From an uncultured Actinomycetes bacterium (lineage in GTDB: Bacteria > Actinomycetota > Actinomycetes > Nanopelagicales > Nanopelagicaceae): DNA of 37,753 nt. Positions 9,788 through 16,932 of the stretch are shown here, in pieces; position 1 is the stretch's first letter, and each line of letters begins with the position of its first letter. The translations under genes and the position numbers were made by a program. Below the pieces are notes generated by a model, which did not search any database, was not told the DNA's origin, and saw nothing but the letters and a program-made list of their open reading frames with translations. The stretch spans positions 1 to 37,753 of the forward strand of contig CAINLV010000107.1 of the NCBI GenBank assembly GCA_903850565.1, written 5' to 3'.

Positions 9788-10717
9788 TTAGGCAACTTTT
9801 GCCATTGCATCGGAGATAGATTGATAGAAATCAACTAAGCGCGGACCCCAACGAGAAGTTATATCTGCTGGCAGAAGCACGACATTCGAAGTCATTACAG
9901 CTGAAATCTGAGCCCATCCTGGTCTGGCGGATACAGTCTGCAAGTTCTCACCATATTGAGCATCCGAAAGAAAAATGATCTGCGGATTAGTAGTCACTAA
10001 GTACTCTTGCGAAAGTTGTGGGTATCCAGATGCATCCGCTCCTTGAGCCCTATCTGCGATATTTTTCAAACCAAGAGATGAATAAACGTGGCCGATAAAT
10101 GTGCTGGATGTTGCTGAGTAGAGCGTGTTATCTAATTCATGAAAGAAAGTTACTAAGTTCTTCTTGCGTGACTTTTCAATTATTGAATTGATCGAATTCT
10201 TGACCCGAGAAACCAAGAGTTTTGCGTCGTTGACGTGATTCGTGGCTTTTCCGATTGTGATGAATTCTGAATACGCTCCGGAAATTTGGGTAGGCGCTTT
10301 TTCGACAAGCACGGCAATCTTCAACAGACGAAGCGACTTTTGAATACTCACGGAGTTTGTTGCATCCGCGGACAAAATAACTAAGTCTGGTCGCTTCGAA
10401 GCAATTGCTTCCACGTTTGGGCTAAAGGCGCTCAACTTCGTAATAGGTGCGTTAGTCGGATAATTGGAAAGGCTGTCGACGGCTATTACTTGCGCACCGG
10501 CATTTTCAGCAAAGAGAATTTCGGTCGCAGTAGGGGAGAGGGAAATTATTCGTTTAGGCATCTGAGGAATAACCGTGACTACTCCGCCCGATTGAAGCGT
10601 CAATGGAAAAGCTTCACCCTTTGAAAGTGTGGCTGAAAAAGCCGGATTTGAAATAGAGGTGACTAGTAGGAAAACCGGGATTGCCGTTGCGAGTGAAAGT
10701 ACTCGTCTTTTAAACAT
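9788..10717 (-). CDS. btuF: Cobalamin-type ABC transporter substrate-binding protein
   Basis: A 309-residue periplasmic-binding-protein family member (BtuF/TroA-like helical backbone). An N-terminal signal region runs from KRRVLSLATAIPVFLLVTSI; no lipobox cysteine is visible, so it is probably secreted or anchored by the uncleaved segment. Landmarks are PKRIISLSPTATEILFA, the GAQVIAVDSLSNYP region, PDLVILSADATNSVSIQKSL, and the C-terminal RWGPRLVDFYQSI. ATG 10717 is chosen because GAGGGAG lies six bases upstream; an in-frame ATG at 10732 lies inside the leader hairpin. The ribosome binding site is part of the riboswitch-controlled hairpin. Confidence 0.88.
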   Translation of the reverse strand: MFKRRVLSLATAIPVFLLVTSISNPAFSATLSKGEAFPLTLQSGGVVTVIPQMPKRIISLSPTATEILFAENAGAQVIAVDSLSNYPTNAPITKLSAFSPNVEAIASKRPDLVILSADATNSVSIQKSLRLLKIAVLVEKAPTQISGAYSEFITIGKATNHVNDAKLLVSRVKNSINSIIEKSRKKNLVTFFHELDNTLYSATSSTFIGHVYSSLGLKNIADRAQGADASGYPQLSQEYLVTTNPQIIFLSDAQYGENLQTVSARPGWAQISAVMTSNVVLLPADITSRWGPRLVDFYQSISDAMAKVA

Positions 10718-10723
10718 AAAAAT

Positions 10724-10744
10724 CTCCCTCAAACTTTGAGGGAG
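10724..10744 (-). promoter_or_regulatory. SD-sequestering hairpin of the btuF leader
   Basis: A perfect 10-bp inverted repeat (minus strand CTCCCTCAAA, one base, TTTGAGGGAG) contains the whole btuF ribosome binding site GAGGGAG in its 3' arm. When formed it would hide the site. Its 5' end (10744-10741) is shared with a competing pairing to 10791-10798. Confidence 0.75.
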
Positions 10745-10935
10745 GAAGTGGGCGAAACTTTCCTAATTTCTTAAGAGAGTGAGGCCCGACCTTCCTCCGA
10801 GGTCGGATACTTCAGCTTTGGGCTAGGCGACCTGGCTTAGATCTTGCGACCTTCACAGTTGCGGGACAGCGTCGGAATTTCACCGATCTTCGCTAAACAC
10901 ATTGCTGCCAAGAGATACATAGATCTATCAGCGAG
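10741..10935 (-). ncRNA. Cobalamin riboswitch (aptamer plus expression platform)
   Basis: Read on the minus strand, the leader holds the conserved cobalamin aptamer core TCGGTGAAATTCCG, then GCTGTCCCGCAACTGTGA. A B12-box-like GCCAGGTCGCCTAGCC follows. Downstream, CCGACC/GGTCGG (10806-10786) form a 6-bp hairpin with loop TCGGAGGAA, resembling the switching hairpin whose loop can kiss the aptamer. The loop-derived GGAGGAAG (10798-10791) can alternatively pair fully with CTTCCTCC (10748-10741). The element sits directly before btuF and predicts repression of the uptake operon when B12 is abundant. The 5' boundary is approximate; a weak candidate -10 (TAATTT, 10944-10939) precedes it. Confidence 0.92.
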
Positions 10936-10972
10936 AGAAAATTACCACTTTCGGGTTCAGAAGTATTCAGAC

Positions 10973-11242
10973 TTACCGAGGACGCCGGCTTATTCCTAGT
11001 GCCAGTCCGATAGCGACCGCGATTGAGCCTACAACGATGGCAATAGGAAGGAACTCTGTGCCGTGTTCGTCTTCGTGAATGTTGTGTTCTCGGGTATCGG
11101 TTTCATCGCCTTTGGGCGCAGCCGGAGATGTCTGGCTCGTGGCCACCGGTGTTTGTGATGACGAACTGTCGGCATGTGCGCTAGAAAAGGGAATCGTCAT
11201 GAAGGCCAACGCGACTGCGAAGGCTAGAGAGAACTTTTTCAT
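10973..11242 (-). CDS. Small secreted, membrane-anchored His/Glu-rich protein
   Basis: An 89-residue protein with three visible parts: a signal peptide (KKFSLAFAVALAFMTIPFSSAHA, cleavage likely after AHA), a Ser/Thr/Pro-rich stretch ending in an acidic, histidine-containing patch (REHNIHEDEHGTE), and a C-terminal membrane helix (FLPIAIVVGSIAVAIGLAL) closed by basic SRRPR. The patch suggests possible metal binding outside the membrane; this is inference. I do not recognise a family. It ends about 40 bases before the cobalamin riboswitch on the same strand, so readthrough into btuF is possible. It starts leaderless from TACTCT six bases upstream, in a -10 shared with the divergent reductase. 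Confidence 0.7.
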   Translation of the reverse strand: MKKFSLAFAVALAFMTIPFSSAHADSSSSQTPVATSQTSPAAPKGDETDTREHNIHEDEHGTEFLPIAIVVGSIAVAIGLALGISRRPR

Positions 11243-11248
11243 GGTGAC

Positions 11249-11258
11249 AGAGTACGCT
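11249..11258. promoter_or_regulatory. Bidirectional promoter with overlapping -10 elements
   Basis: Only 23 bases separate the divergent start codons at 11242 and 11266. Within them AGAGTACGCT contains TACTCT on the minus strand (11254-11249, six bases to the ATG) and TACGCT on the plus strand (11253-11258, seven bases to the ATG). The two hexamers share the TA at 11253-11254. Neither gene has a ribosome binding site. Confidence 0.6.
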
Positions 11259-11265
11259 TTAAAAC

Positions 11266-12267
11266 ATGGAATATCGTCGCCTTGGCAGTAGTGGAATGTA
11301 TGTCTCAGAGATTTCTTACGGAAATTGGATTACCCACGGTTCTCAGGTTGAGGAAGATGCGGCTATTAAATGTGTTCGAGCCGCCCTTACCGCCGGAATA
11401 ACCACCTTCGACACCGCCGATGTCTATGCCGGAACCCGCGCTGAGGTTGTTCTGGGCAAAGCATTAAAAGGCGTTCGCCGGGAGAGTTACGAACTTTTTA
11501 CCAAGGTGTATTGGCCAACGGGTACGGGCAAGAACGATCGTGGACTATCGCGCAAGCACATTATGGAATCAGTCCATGCTTCTTTGAAGCGCCTTAATAC
11601 CGACCATATAGATCTCTATCAATTCCATCGCTTTGATTTTGAAACACCCCTTGAAGAATCCCTACGCGCCTTCGATGATCTCGTGCGCCAAGGCAAAGTT
11701 CATTACATTGGCTTCTCCGAATGGAGCGCTGACCAAATTTCTGCCGCAATTGAGATTCAAAAATCTCGTGGTTTCAGTCCATTCGTATCGAGTCAGCCGC
11801 AATATTCAATGCTGTGGCGAGTCATTGAACGCGAAGTTGTCCCATTGTCGGAGAAAGAGGGCATCGGCCAAATCGTCTGGTCACCAATGGCCCAAGGAGT
11901 TTTGAGCGGCAAGTATTTGCCAGGCAAGAAACCTCCGGTGGGTTCCCGAGCTACCGATAAGAATGGTGGCGCTGGGATGATTAGCGGATGGATGCGCGAT
12001 GAAGTGCTCACCGCGGTTCAAAATCTCATTCCAATCGCACAAGAAGTTGGATTGACCATGTCCCAATTCGCATTGGCGTGGGCGCTGCAAAATAAGAATG
12101 TTTCTTCAGTCATCATGGGTGCAACTAAACCTTCTCAGGTGAAAGAGAATGTCAAAGCTGCAGGTGTGAAATTAGATGAATCGGTAATGAAATCCGTCAA
12201 CGAAATATTGGGCGACCTTCCAGAGATGGATCCGACTAAGAATCAAAGTCCAAATCCTCGGGCTTAA
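11266..12267 (+). CDS. Aldo/keto reductase
   Basis: A 333-residue NADPH-dependent aldo/keto reductase of the YghZ/Kv-beta-like branch. The catalytic tetrad is visible as Asp and Tyr in DTADVYAG, Lys in LFTKVYWP, and His in LYQFHRFD. SPMAQGVLSGKY and the C-terminal cofactor-binding segment SSVIMGATKPSQVKENV are standard for this branch. The substrate cannot be told from sequence. Transcription starts from the -10 shared with the divergent small membrane protein; the mRNA is probably leaderless. It converges on the DUF3043-type gene with a 32-base gap containing only an A/T palindrome (near 12288-12301) that is too weak to call a terminator. Confidence 0.9.
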   Translation: MEYRRLGSSGMYVSEISYGNWITHGSQVEEDAAIKCVRAALTAGITTFDTADVYAGTRAEVVLGKALKGVRRESYELFTKVYWPTGTGKNDRGLSRKHIMESVHASLKRLNTDHIDLYQFHRFDFETPLEESLRAFDDLVRQGKVHYIGFSEWSADQISAAIEIQKSRGFSPFVSSQPQYSMLWRVIEREVVPLSEKEGIGQIVWSPMAQGVLSGKYLPGKKPPVGSRATDKNGGAGMISGWMRDEVLTAVQNLIPIAQEVGLTMSQFALAWALQNKNVSSVIMGATKPSQVKENVKAAGVKLDESVMKSVNEILGDLPEMDPTKNQSPNPRA

Positions 12268-12299
12268 TTCTTCGTTAGGCAATCCTTCTTAAAAAGTTT

Positions 12300-12842
12300 T
12301 TAGAGCTTGTCTCCGCGGGAAACCAGCGGGGATGGGGCGCGCATGCGACGCATTTGAGTCGAACGCAACCAGCCATACATTCCCAGGCCTTTAGTTGGTT
12401 CGCCAGGAAAGCGCTGATTGATTTCTTTACGAATCTTGCGGGTAAAGAAGAATCCGGAAACTAAAGCGTAAAGCATCGCTGTATACATAAAGATGATTGC
12501 CATAAGTTGAATGTATCTATTAGGGATTACCGTCAACACTAAAACAATCACAATAACGGGGAGAAAGAATTCTACGATCGAAATATGAGAATCCACGTAG
12601 TTTCGGACAAACTTACGAACTGGACCGCGATCACGAGCTGGAAGGGCATTCTCTTCGCCACGCATGTAGGCGGCTCGGGCTTCTTTTCGGCGCTCAATCA
12701 TGGCAGCTTTGTCGCGAGCCTTTGCCTCTTTCGTTACGGCCGGGGCCAAAGAATTAACTTTTCGTTTCGCCTCGGCATCTTTACGTTTAGGAGTCGCTCG
12801 ACCCTTGCCCGAGTTTGCTTGCTGATCTGAATGTTCGCTCAT
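12300..12842 (-). CDS. DUF3043-type actinobacterial membrane protein
   Basis: A 180-residue protein resembling the actinobacterial DUF3043 family. The first 65 residues are highly basic (GRATPKRKDAEAKRK, KARDKAAMIERRKEARAAY). RDRGPVRKFVRNYVDSH leads into two membrane helices (about 90-110 and 118-140), followed by a short basic tail. Function unknown. It begins right after nadA on the same strand but has its own leaderless signal: TACCGT (12854-12849) sits six bases before the ATG and overlaps the nadA stop codon. Confidence 0.82.
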   Translation of the reverse strand: MSEHSDQQANSGKGRATPKRKDAEAKRKVNSLAPAVTKEAKARDKAAMIERRKEARAAYMRGEENALPARDRGPVRKFVRNYVDSHISIVEFFLPVIVIVLVLTVIPNRYIQLMAIIFMYTAMLYALVSGFFFTRKIRKEINQRFPGEPTKGLGMYGWLRSTQMRRMRAPSPLVSRGDKL

Positions 12843-12846
12843 GTGG

Positions 12847-13989
12847 TTACGGTAGAGCCAGCATTCTTTCTAATGCAACTTTGGCGTATTTCGCCGTCTG
12901 AGCTTCGACGGAAATCTGATTGGTCAATCGCCCCTGAACTAAGGATTCCATGATCCACACCAAATGTGGCAGGTCGATTCGATTCATGGTGGAGCAGTAG
13001 CACACCGTCTTATCCAAGAAGAGAACGTTCCGGTCGGTAAATGTTCGGGACAAGCGTTGAACCAAATTCAATTCAGTTCCTACGGCCCAAGTGCTTCCAA
13101 CTGGCGAGTTAGCGATGGTCTGAATGATTTTTTCCGTGCTTCCCACAACATCGGCGTGGGTGACAACTTCATGCTGGCATTCTGGGTGGACCAAGATCTG
13201 CACACCAGGAACTTTGGCACGCATATCTTCAATATTTTGCAATGAAAATCGTCCGTGAACCGAGCAATGTCCGCGCCAAAGGATGACCCTGGCTTTAAGA
13301 ATCGCTTCGTCGGTCAATCCACCATTGGCCTTCCATGGATTCCAAATGACGCAATCACTCAGAGAAAGACCCAATTGTGTCACTGCGGTATTTCTTCCCA
13401 GATGTTGGTCTGGCAAGAAGAAGATTTTCTCCCCCTGGGCAAAGGCCCAATTCATGGCTCTTTCGGCATTAGAGGAGGTGCACACTGCACCGCCATTTTT
13501 GCCGGTAAAAGATTTAATTGCGGCGGAGGAGTTCATGTAAGTAATCGGAATAGTTCGGGACGAGATTCCTAGCTTTTCAAAGGTCTTCCACGCGTCATCA
13601 ACTTGGCTAGCAGTTGCCATGTCGGCCATGGAACAACCAGCGGCTAAATCAGGAAGAAAGACTTTTTGGTTGGGCGTTGTCAAAATATCCGCACTCTCAG
13701 CCATGAAATGTACGCCGGCGAAAATAATGTATTCAGCTTGCGGATTGGAAGCGGCCGATTGAGCCAATTTGAAGGAATCTCCGGTGATATCAGCAAAGGC
13801 AATTACTTCATCCCGTTGATAGTGGTGGCCTAGGACCATTGCTCGATCGCCCAGTGCAGCACGAGATTGGGTAGCTCTTTCGATCAGAGATGGATCGCTG
13901 GCCTCGGGGAGGACTCCTTCACAGGAGACGCCACGTTCGCTGCCTAAGTCACTGCCGGTTCCGAGCACCAATAATTCCGATAAGGACAT
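12847..13989 (-). CDS. nadA: Quinolinate synthase
   Basis: Condenses iminoaspartate with dihydroxyacetone phosphate to quinolinate in NAD synthesis, using a [4Fe-4S] cluster. It shows LGHHYQRDEVIAFADITGDS (substrate pocket), FAGVHFMAESADIL, and three candidate cluster cysteines: AAGCSMAD, HPECQHEV and KTVCYCSTM. Length of about 380 residues is the longer NadA form. The start is ambiguous: ATG 13989 (GGAG eight to nine bases upstream) or ATG 13995 (AGGTGG five bases upstream); the first open ATG at 14025 has no site. No nadB or nadC is seen here. Confidence 0.92.
   Translation of the reverse strand: MSLSELLVLGTGSDLGSERGVSCEGVLPEASDPSLIERATQSRAALGDRAMVLGHHYQRDEVIAFADITGDSFKLAQSAASNPQAEYIIFAGVHFMAESADILTTPNQKVFLPDLAAGCSMADMATASQVDDAWKTFEKLGISSRTIPITYMNSSAAIKSFTGKNGGAVCTSSNAERAMNWAFAQGEKIFFLPDQHLGRNTAVTQLGLSLSDCVIWNPWKANGGLTDEAILKARVILWRGHCSVHGRFSLQNIEDMRAKVPGVQILVHPECQHEVVTHADVVGSTEKIIQTIANSPVGSTWAVGTELNLVQRLSRTFTDRNVLFLDKTVCYCSTMNRIDLPHLVWIMESLVQGRLTNQISVEAQTAKYAKVALERMLALP
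12849..12854 (-). promoter_or_regulatory. -10 element of the DUF3043-type gene, over the nadA stop
   Basis: TACCGT lies six bases before the ATG at 12842 and overlaps the nadA stop codon (12849-12847). Confidence 0.45.
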
Positions 13990-14155
13990 TCCCATATTCT
14001 CCACCTGGGAAGGCTTCCTCGCCAATTCATGAGAAATTCAGCGGAAAATGCGAAATATCGGTAGATAGGGAATGTTTCAGGTCAACAATCGGTTCTTTTA
14101 GACGCTAGCCTTAGCGCCTGAAGTACGGGAAGACATTTAATCCGGGGAGAAAAAT

Positions 14156-14518
14156 ATGAGCACCGAAACCGCCACAGAGGTCACCATTCAAACAAGTGGA
14201 ATCCTTCTTACTGATGTCGCAGCCGAAAAGGTTGCTGCCTTGCTCGCTCAGGAGGGTCGCGATGACCTAAGCCTGCGTGTGGCAGTTCAGCCGGGTGGTT
14301 GCTCTGGTCTTCGCTACCAGCTCTATTTTGACGATCGAACCCTAGAGGGCGACAACGTCACTGCGTTTGGTGCAGTCAAAGTCGTCACAGACAAAATGAG
14401 CACTCCTTACCTTATGGGCGCATCAATCGATTTTGTTGACACCATCGAGAAGCAAGGTTTCACCATCGATAATCCAAATGCTCAAGGTTCTTGTGCATGT
14501 GGAGATTCATTTAACTAA
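14156..14518 (+). CDS. erpA: A-type iron-sulfur carrier (HesB/ErpA family)
   Basis: A 120-residue A-type Fe-S carrier or insertion protein. The three family cysteines are present: one in GGCSGLRYQLYFDD (about residue 43) and a C-terminal pair in GSCACGDSF. ATG 14156 is preceded by GGGGAG at good spacing, so unlike many neighbours this mRNA has a 5' leader. It is divergent from nadA, a [4Fe-4S] enzyme and possible client, and lies just upstream of adoK; the same order erpA-like/adoK/ctaC is known from mycobacteria. Confidence 0.9.
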   Translation: MSTETATEVTIQTSGILLTDVAAEKVAALLAQEGRDDLSLRVAVQPGGCSGLRYQLYFDDRTLEGDNVTAFGAVKVVTDKMSTPYLMGASIDFVDTIEKQGFTIDNPNAQGSCACGDSFN

Positions 14519-14570
14519 TTTAGTTTCAGGCTTGGCGTAGTTTTACCAACCTTTCGGTTTATTCCCGATA

Positions 14571-14576
14571 GATAAT
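14571..14576 (+). promoter_or_regulatory. -10 element of adoK
   Basis: GATAAT lies six bases before the ATG at 14583, with no ribosome binding site between. Confidence 0.45.
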
Positions 14577-14582
14577 GCTCCC

Positions 14583-15572
14583 ATGAAGATTGCGGTGGCA
14601 GGATCTGTCGGGAATGACCATTTAATGACCTTTTCTGGAAAATTCACCGATTCCCTGGTCGCAGAGTCGTTGTCAAAAGTGTCACTCTCGTTCTTGGTAG
14701 ATAGTTTGGACATTCGCAGAGGCGGGTGCGCAGCCAATATTTCCTTTGGTATGGCCGCTCTGGGTCTTAATCCCATTTTGATCGCGGCTGTTGGTAAGGA
14801 TTGGGCTGATTACGACGCCTGGCTTTCCCGCCACGGAGTTAATACTTCGCAAGTGTTAATCTCCAAAGATCTATATACCGCAACATTTATGGTGACAACG
14901 GACGATGACTTAAACCAAATTGCTTCATTCTTTCCCGGAGCCATGAGTCAGGCAAGGGATATCGAACTCGCCCCTATTATTGAAAATGTTGGCCGCTTCG
15001 ATCTACTGGTTATCTCGCCAGATGATCCCGAAGCGATGCTTCGTCATTCACAGACTTGCCGGCAGATGCAGATTCCTTTTGCCGCCGATCCCTCCCAACA
15101 GTTGGCTCGCATGAGCGGGGATGAAATTCGATTGTTGATAGATGGCGCCACTTATCTGTTTTTAAATGAGTATGAGTTAGCCCTAGCGCTGCAAAAGACT
15201 GGGTGGAGCGATGAAGAGCTTTTTTCGCACGTGAAAACTCGCGTCATCACTTTAGGATCTTCCGGCGCAAAGATCGAGGAACATGGGAAAGAAACAATCA
15301 CGGTGGGATGCCCACTGGAACGGGATCGGTTAGATCCGACTGGAATTGGCGACAATTTCCGCTCGGGCTTTTTAGCTGGTTTATCGGCTGGACTGGATCA
15401 TGAGACATGTGCTCAGTTGGGCTCGCTTCTTGCAACGTACTGCTTAGAAACAAAAGGAACGCAGGAGTACCGATTCACTGAATCTGAATTCCTAGATCGT
15501 TTCGAATTAACCTACGGCGAAAATGCCCGTAGCCGAATTGTCGGAAAAGTAAGGCCACATTTAGTCGGTTGA
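14583..15572 (+). CDS. adoK: Adenosine kinase-like PfkB sugar kinase
   Basis: A 329-residue ribokinase-fold (PfkB) kinase that closely resembles mycobacterial AdoK as I remember it: the N-terminus KIAVAGSVGNDHLMTFSGKF, the segment KVSLSFLVDSLDIRRGGCAAN, IASFFPGAMSQARDIEL, FAADPSQQLARMSGDEI and the C-terminal ATP/catalytic motif DPTGIGDNFRSGFLAGLSAG, where the aspartate of GIGD is the base. The usual Ala after GxGD is Asn here. It probably phosphorylates adenosine or a related ribosyl substrate with ATP in the cytoplasm. The start appears leaderless. It is convergent with tusA, whose stop lies four bases away. Confidence 0.85.
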   Translation: MKIAVAGSVGNDHLMTFSGKFTDSLVAESLSKVSLSFLVDSLDIRRGGCAANISFGMAALGLNPILIAAVGKDWADYDAWLSRHGVNTSQVLISKDLYTATFMVTTDDDLNQIASFFPGAMSQARDIELAPIIENVGRFDLLVISPDDPEAMLRHSQTCRQMQIPFAADPSQQLARMSGDEIRLLIDGATYLFLNEYELALALQKTGWSDEELFSHVKTRVITLGSSGAKIEEHGKETITVGCPLERDRLDPTGIGDNFRSGFLAGLSAGLDHETCAQLGSLLATYCLETKGTQEYRFTESEFLDRFELTYGENARSRIVGKVRPHLVG

Positions 15573-15576
15573 GCGA

Positions 15577-15786
15577 CTAAGACTTTTTGGTAATCATAAA
15601 AGTCGTTTCACTTATTTTTTCGATTTCGTTGCCGGTCATTCTGCTCCATGCCAAAAGATCTGGAAAGGTTGCAGGGTCATCGCTCTTTAGAAGTAAACAG
15701 TCACCAACAGCTAGCGTTTTCAATTCTGTAGCCATGAGAATAATAGGTAGCGGGCATTTCAGACCGAGACAATCAACTTCGTTCAC
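15577..15786 (-). CDS. tusA: TusA-family sulfurtransferase
   Basis: A 69-residue TusA-fold protein. It carries the persulfide-forming cysteine in the family motif LGLKCPLPIILM (Cys about residue 11) and the GDCLLLKSDDPATFPDL segment typical of the fold. Such proteins accept sulfur from a cysteine desulfurase and relay it to thiolation or cofactor pathways. The GTG start lies two bases after the stop of the NifS-like gene, so the two are cotranscribed; in some other Actinobacteria comparable domains are fused into one protein (known from annotation practice, not checked here). Confidence 0.85.
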   Translation of the reverse strand: MNEVDCLGLKCPLPIILMATELKTLAVGDCLLLKSDDPATFPDLLAWSRMTGNEIEKISETTFMITKKS

Positions 15787-15788
15787 AA

Positions 15789-16874
15789 TTAAATGGCCCT
15801 AAGTTTTTCGACAACAATTTTTAGCGTTGAAAGGAATTGGTGAACTGTTGGCCAAGTAATGTCGTTATGCAATCTAATCCGGATATTTCCATGCGTCAGA
15901 TAACCCATGGCGGCTAACACATGACTAAATTCCAAATTGCTAGACACGCAGGCTGAGCCAGAATCTACTGAGTAACCATTAGCCGACAATTCATTTACCA
16001 GTTGTTCTGCATCGACATAAAGGAATGAAAAACTCAGTCGATCCAGCAAGATCGTGGGGGAGGGTTGAACAATATCCACATCTGCAATTTCTACTTTAAG
16101 AAAATTTCGAATGTGTGAATTCATTTCCGATAATTTTGCTCTCTGCATCAGGCGATCGCCCATCCAATGTTCCAACGCAACTGCGCCGGTCAACGCTAAT
16201 GGAATCGAGAACGAGCCCAAGAGTTGGGTTGGCGAAAGCGATGGAAGCGGATTGCGCCACGCAGATTCTGGGTTGATTGCCACTATGCCCAGACCTGCCG
16301 GTCCAGACCACGCTTGGGCATCCCAGAGGGCGCAAGCGAAAGTGGAAGGCAAGGCATGGAGAGCTCCGCTGGCGGTGGCGTCAACGAAAATTGATCCCGA
16401 AAAACCGGAGTGGCTAGATAAAGGCTCTCGCACGGTTCCAGTTTCACCATTGGCCAGTTGCCAGACCAGGAGATCTTCAGTTTTTGCGTCTAGCTGCGAC
16501 ATATCGACTTGCCCGAAGTGATCAACGGGAATTTGGCGCGAATTGCCCGGGGCTAAGTGGCTCTCCGCCAGGGCTAAAACCTCTTCGCGGTCAGTGGCGG
16601 TGTAGAAAAGGGTGGAATTAGGGCGCAGCAACCCAGAAATAGCTAGATGAAAGCCTAACCCGGGTTCGCCCAGGAAATGGATCCAATCTGAGCGTATCCC
16701 CAGGTGACGAGCGTAAATCTCCTTGGCTTCAGCTAGTAAGATTCCCACTTGGCGCGAGGCGCGATGGAGTTTGTGTGGGTCGGCCCAACCTCGGGCAAAG
16801 CTCTCGGACAACAAGGCAGCGGCGGCAGGGTGGAGCGGACTTTCGGCCTGGAACTCTCCTGTGATGGGAACCAC
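15789..16874 (-). CDS. Cysteine desulfurase-like protein lacking PLP-site residues
   Basis: A 361-residue class V aminotransferase/NifS-fold protein. The mobile sulfur-acceptor loop is intact (SGSACVSSN, Cys309), as are ANGETGT (142-147) and the substrate-arginine region NIRIRL. The cofactor site is not: where relatives have S-A-H-K before GGPAG, this protein has D-A-Q-A (185-188), so the Schiff-base lysine is Ala188. The PLP-stacking histidine position reads Arg96 (TDREEV), and the Gln of VDAxQ is Ala168. A true desulfurase reaction is therefore doubtful; a sulfur carrier or TusA partner role is possible. GTG 16874 is leaderless, with TACCGT seven bases upstream. Confidence 0.8.
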   Translation of the reverse strand: MVPITGEFQAESPLHPAAAALLSESFARGWADPHKLHRASRQVGILLAEAKEIYARHLGIRSDWIHFLGEPGLGFHLAISGLLRPNSTLFYTATDREEVLALAESHLAPGNSRQIPVDHFGQVDMSQLDAKTEDLLVWQLANGETGTVREPLSSHSGFSGSIFVDATASGALHALPSTFACALWDAQAWSGPAGLGIVAINPESAWRNPLPSLSPTQLLGSFSIPLALTGAVALEHWMGDRLMQRAKLSEMNSHIRNFLKVEIADVDIVQPSPTILLDRLSFSFLYVDAEQLVNELSANGYSVDSGSACVSSNLEFSHVLAAMGYLTHGNIRIRLHNDITWPTVHQFLSTLKIVVEKLRAI

Positions 16875-16881
16875 GCTTAGA

Positions 16882-16887
16882 ACGGTA
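16882..16887 (-). promoter_or_regulatory. -10 element of the NifS-like gene
   Basis: TACCGT lies seven bases before the GTG at 16874, within the 58-base divergent gap to ctaC. Confidence 0.45.
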
Positions 16888-16920
16888 CCCCGATTTTGCA
16901 GTCTTAGTGAAATCGGTCGT

Positions 16921-16926
16921 TATCCT
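16921..16926 (+). promoter_or_regulatory. -10 element of ctaC
   Basis: TATCCT lies six bases before the ATG at 16933; there is no ribosome binding site. Confidence 0.5.
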
Positions 16927-16932
16927 TCTCCA

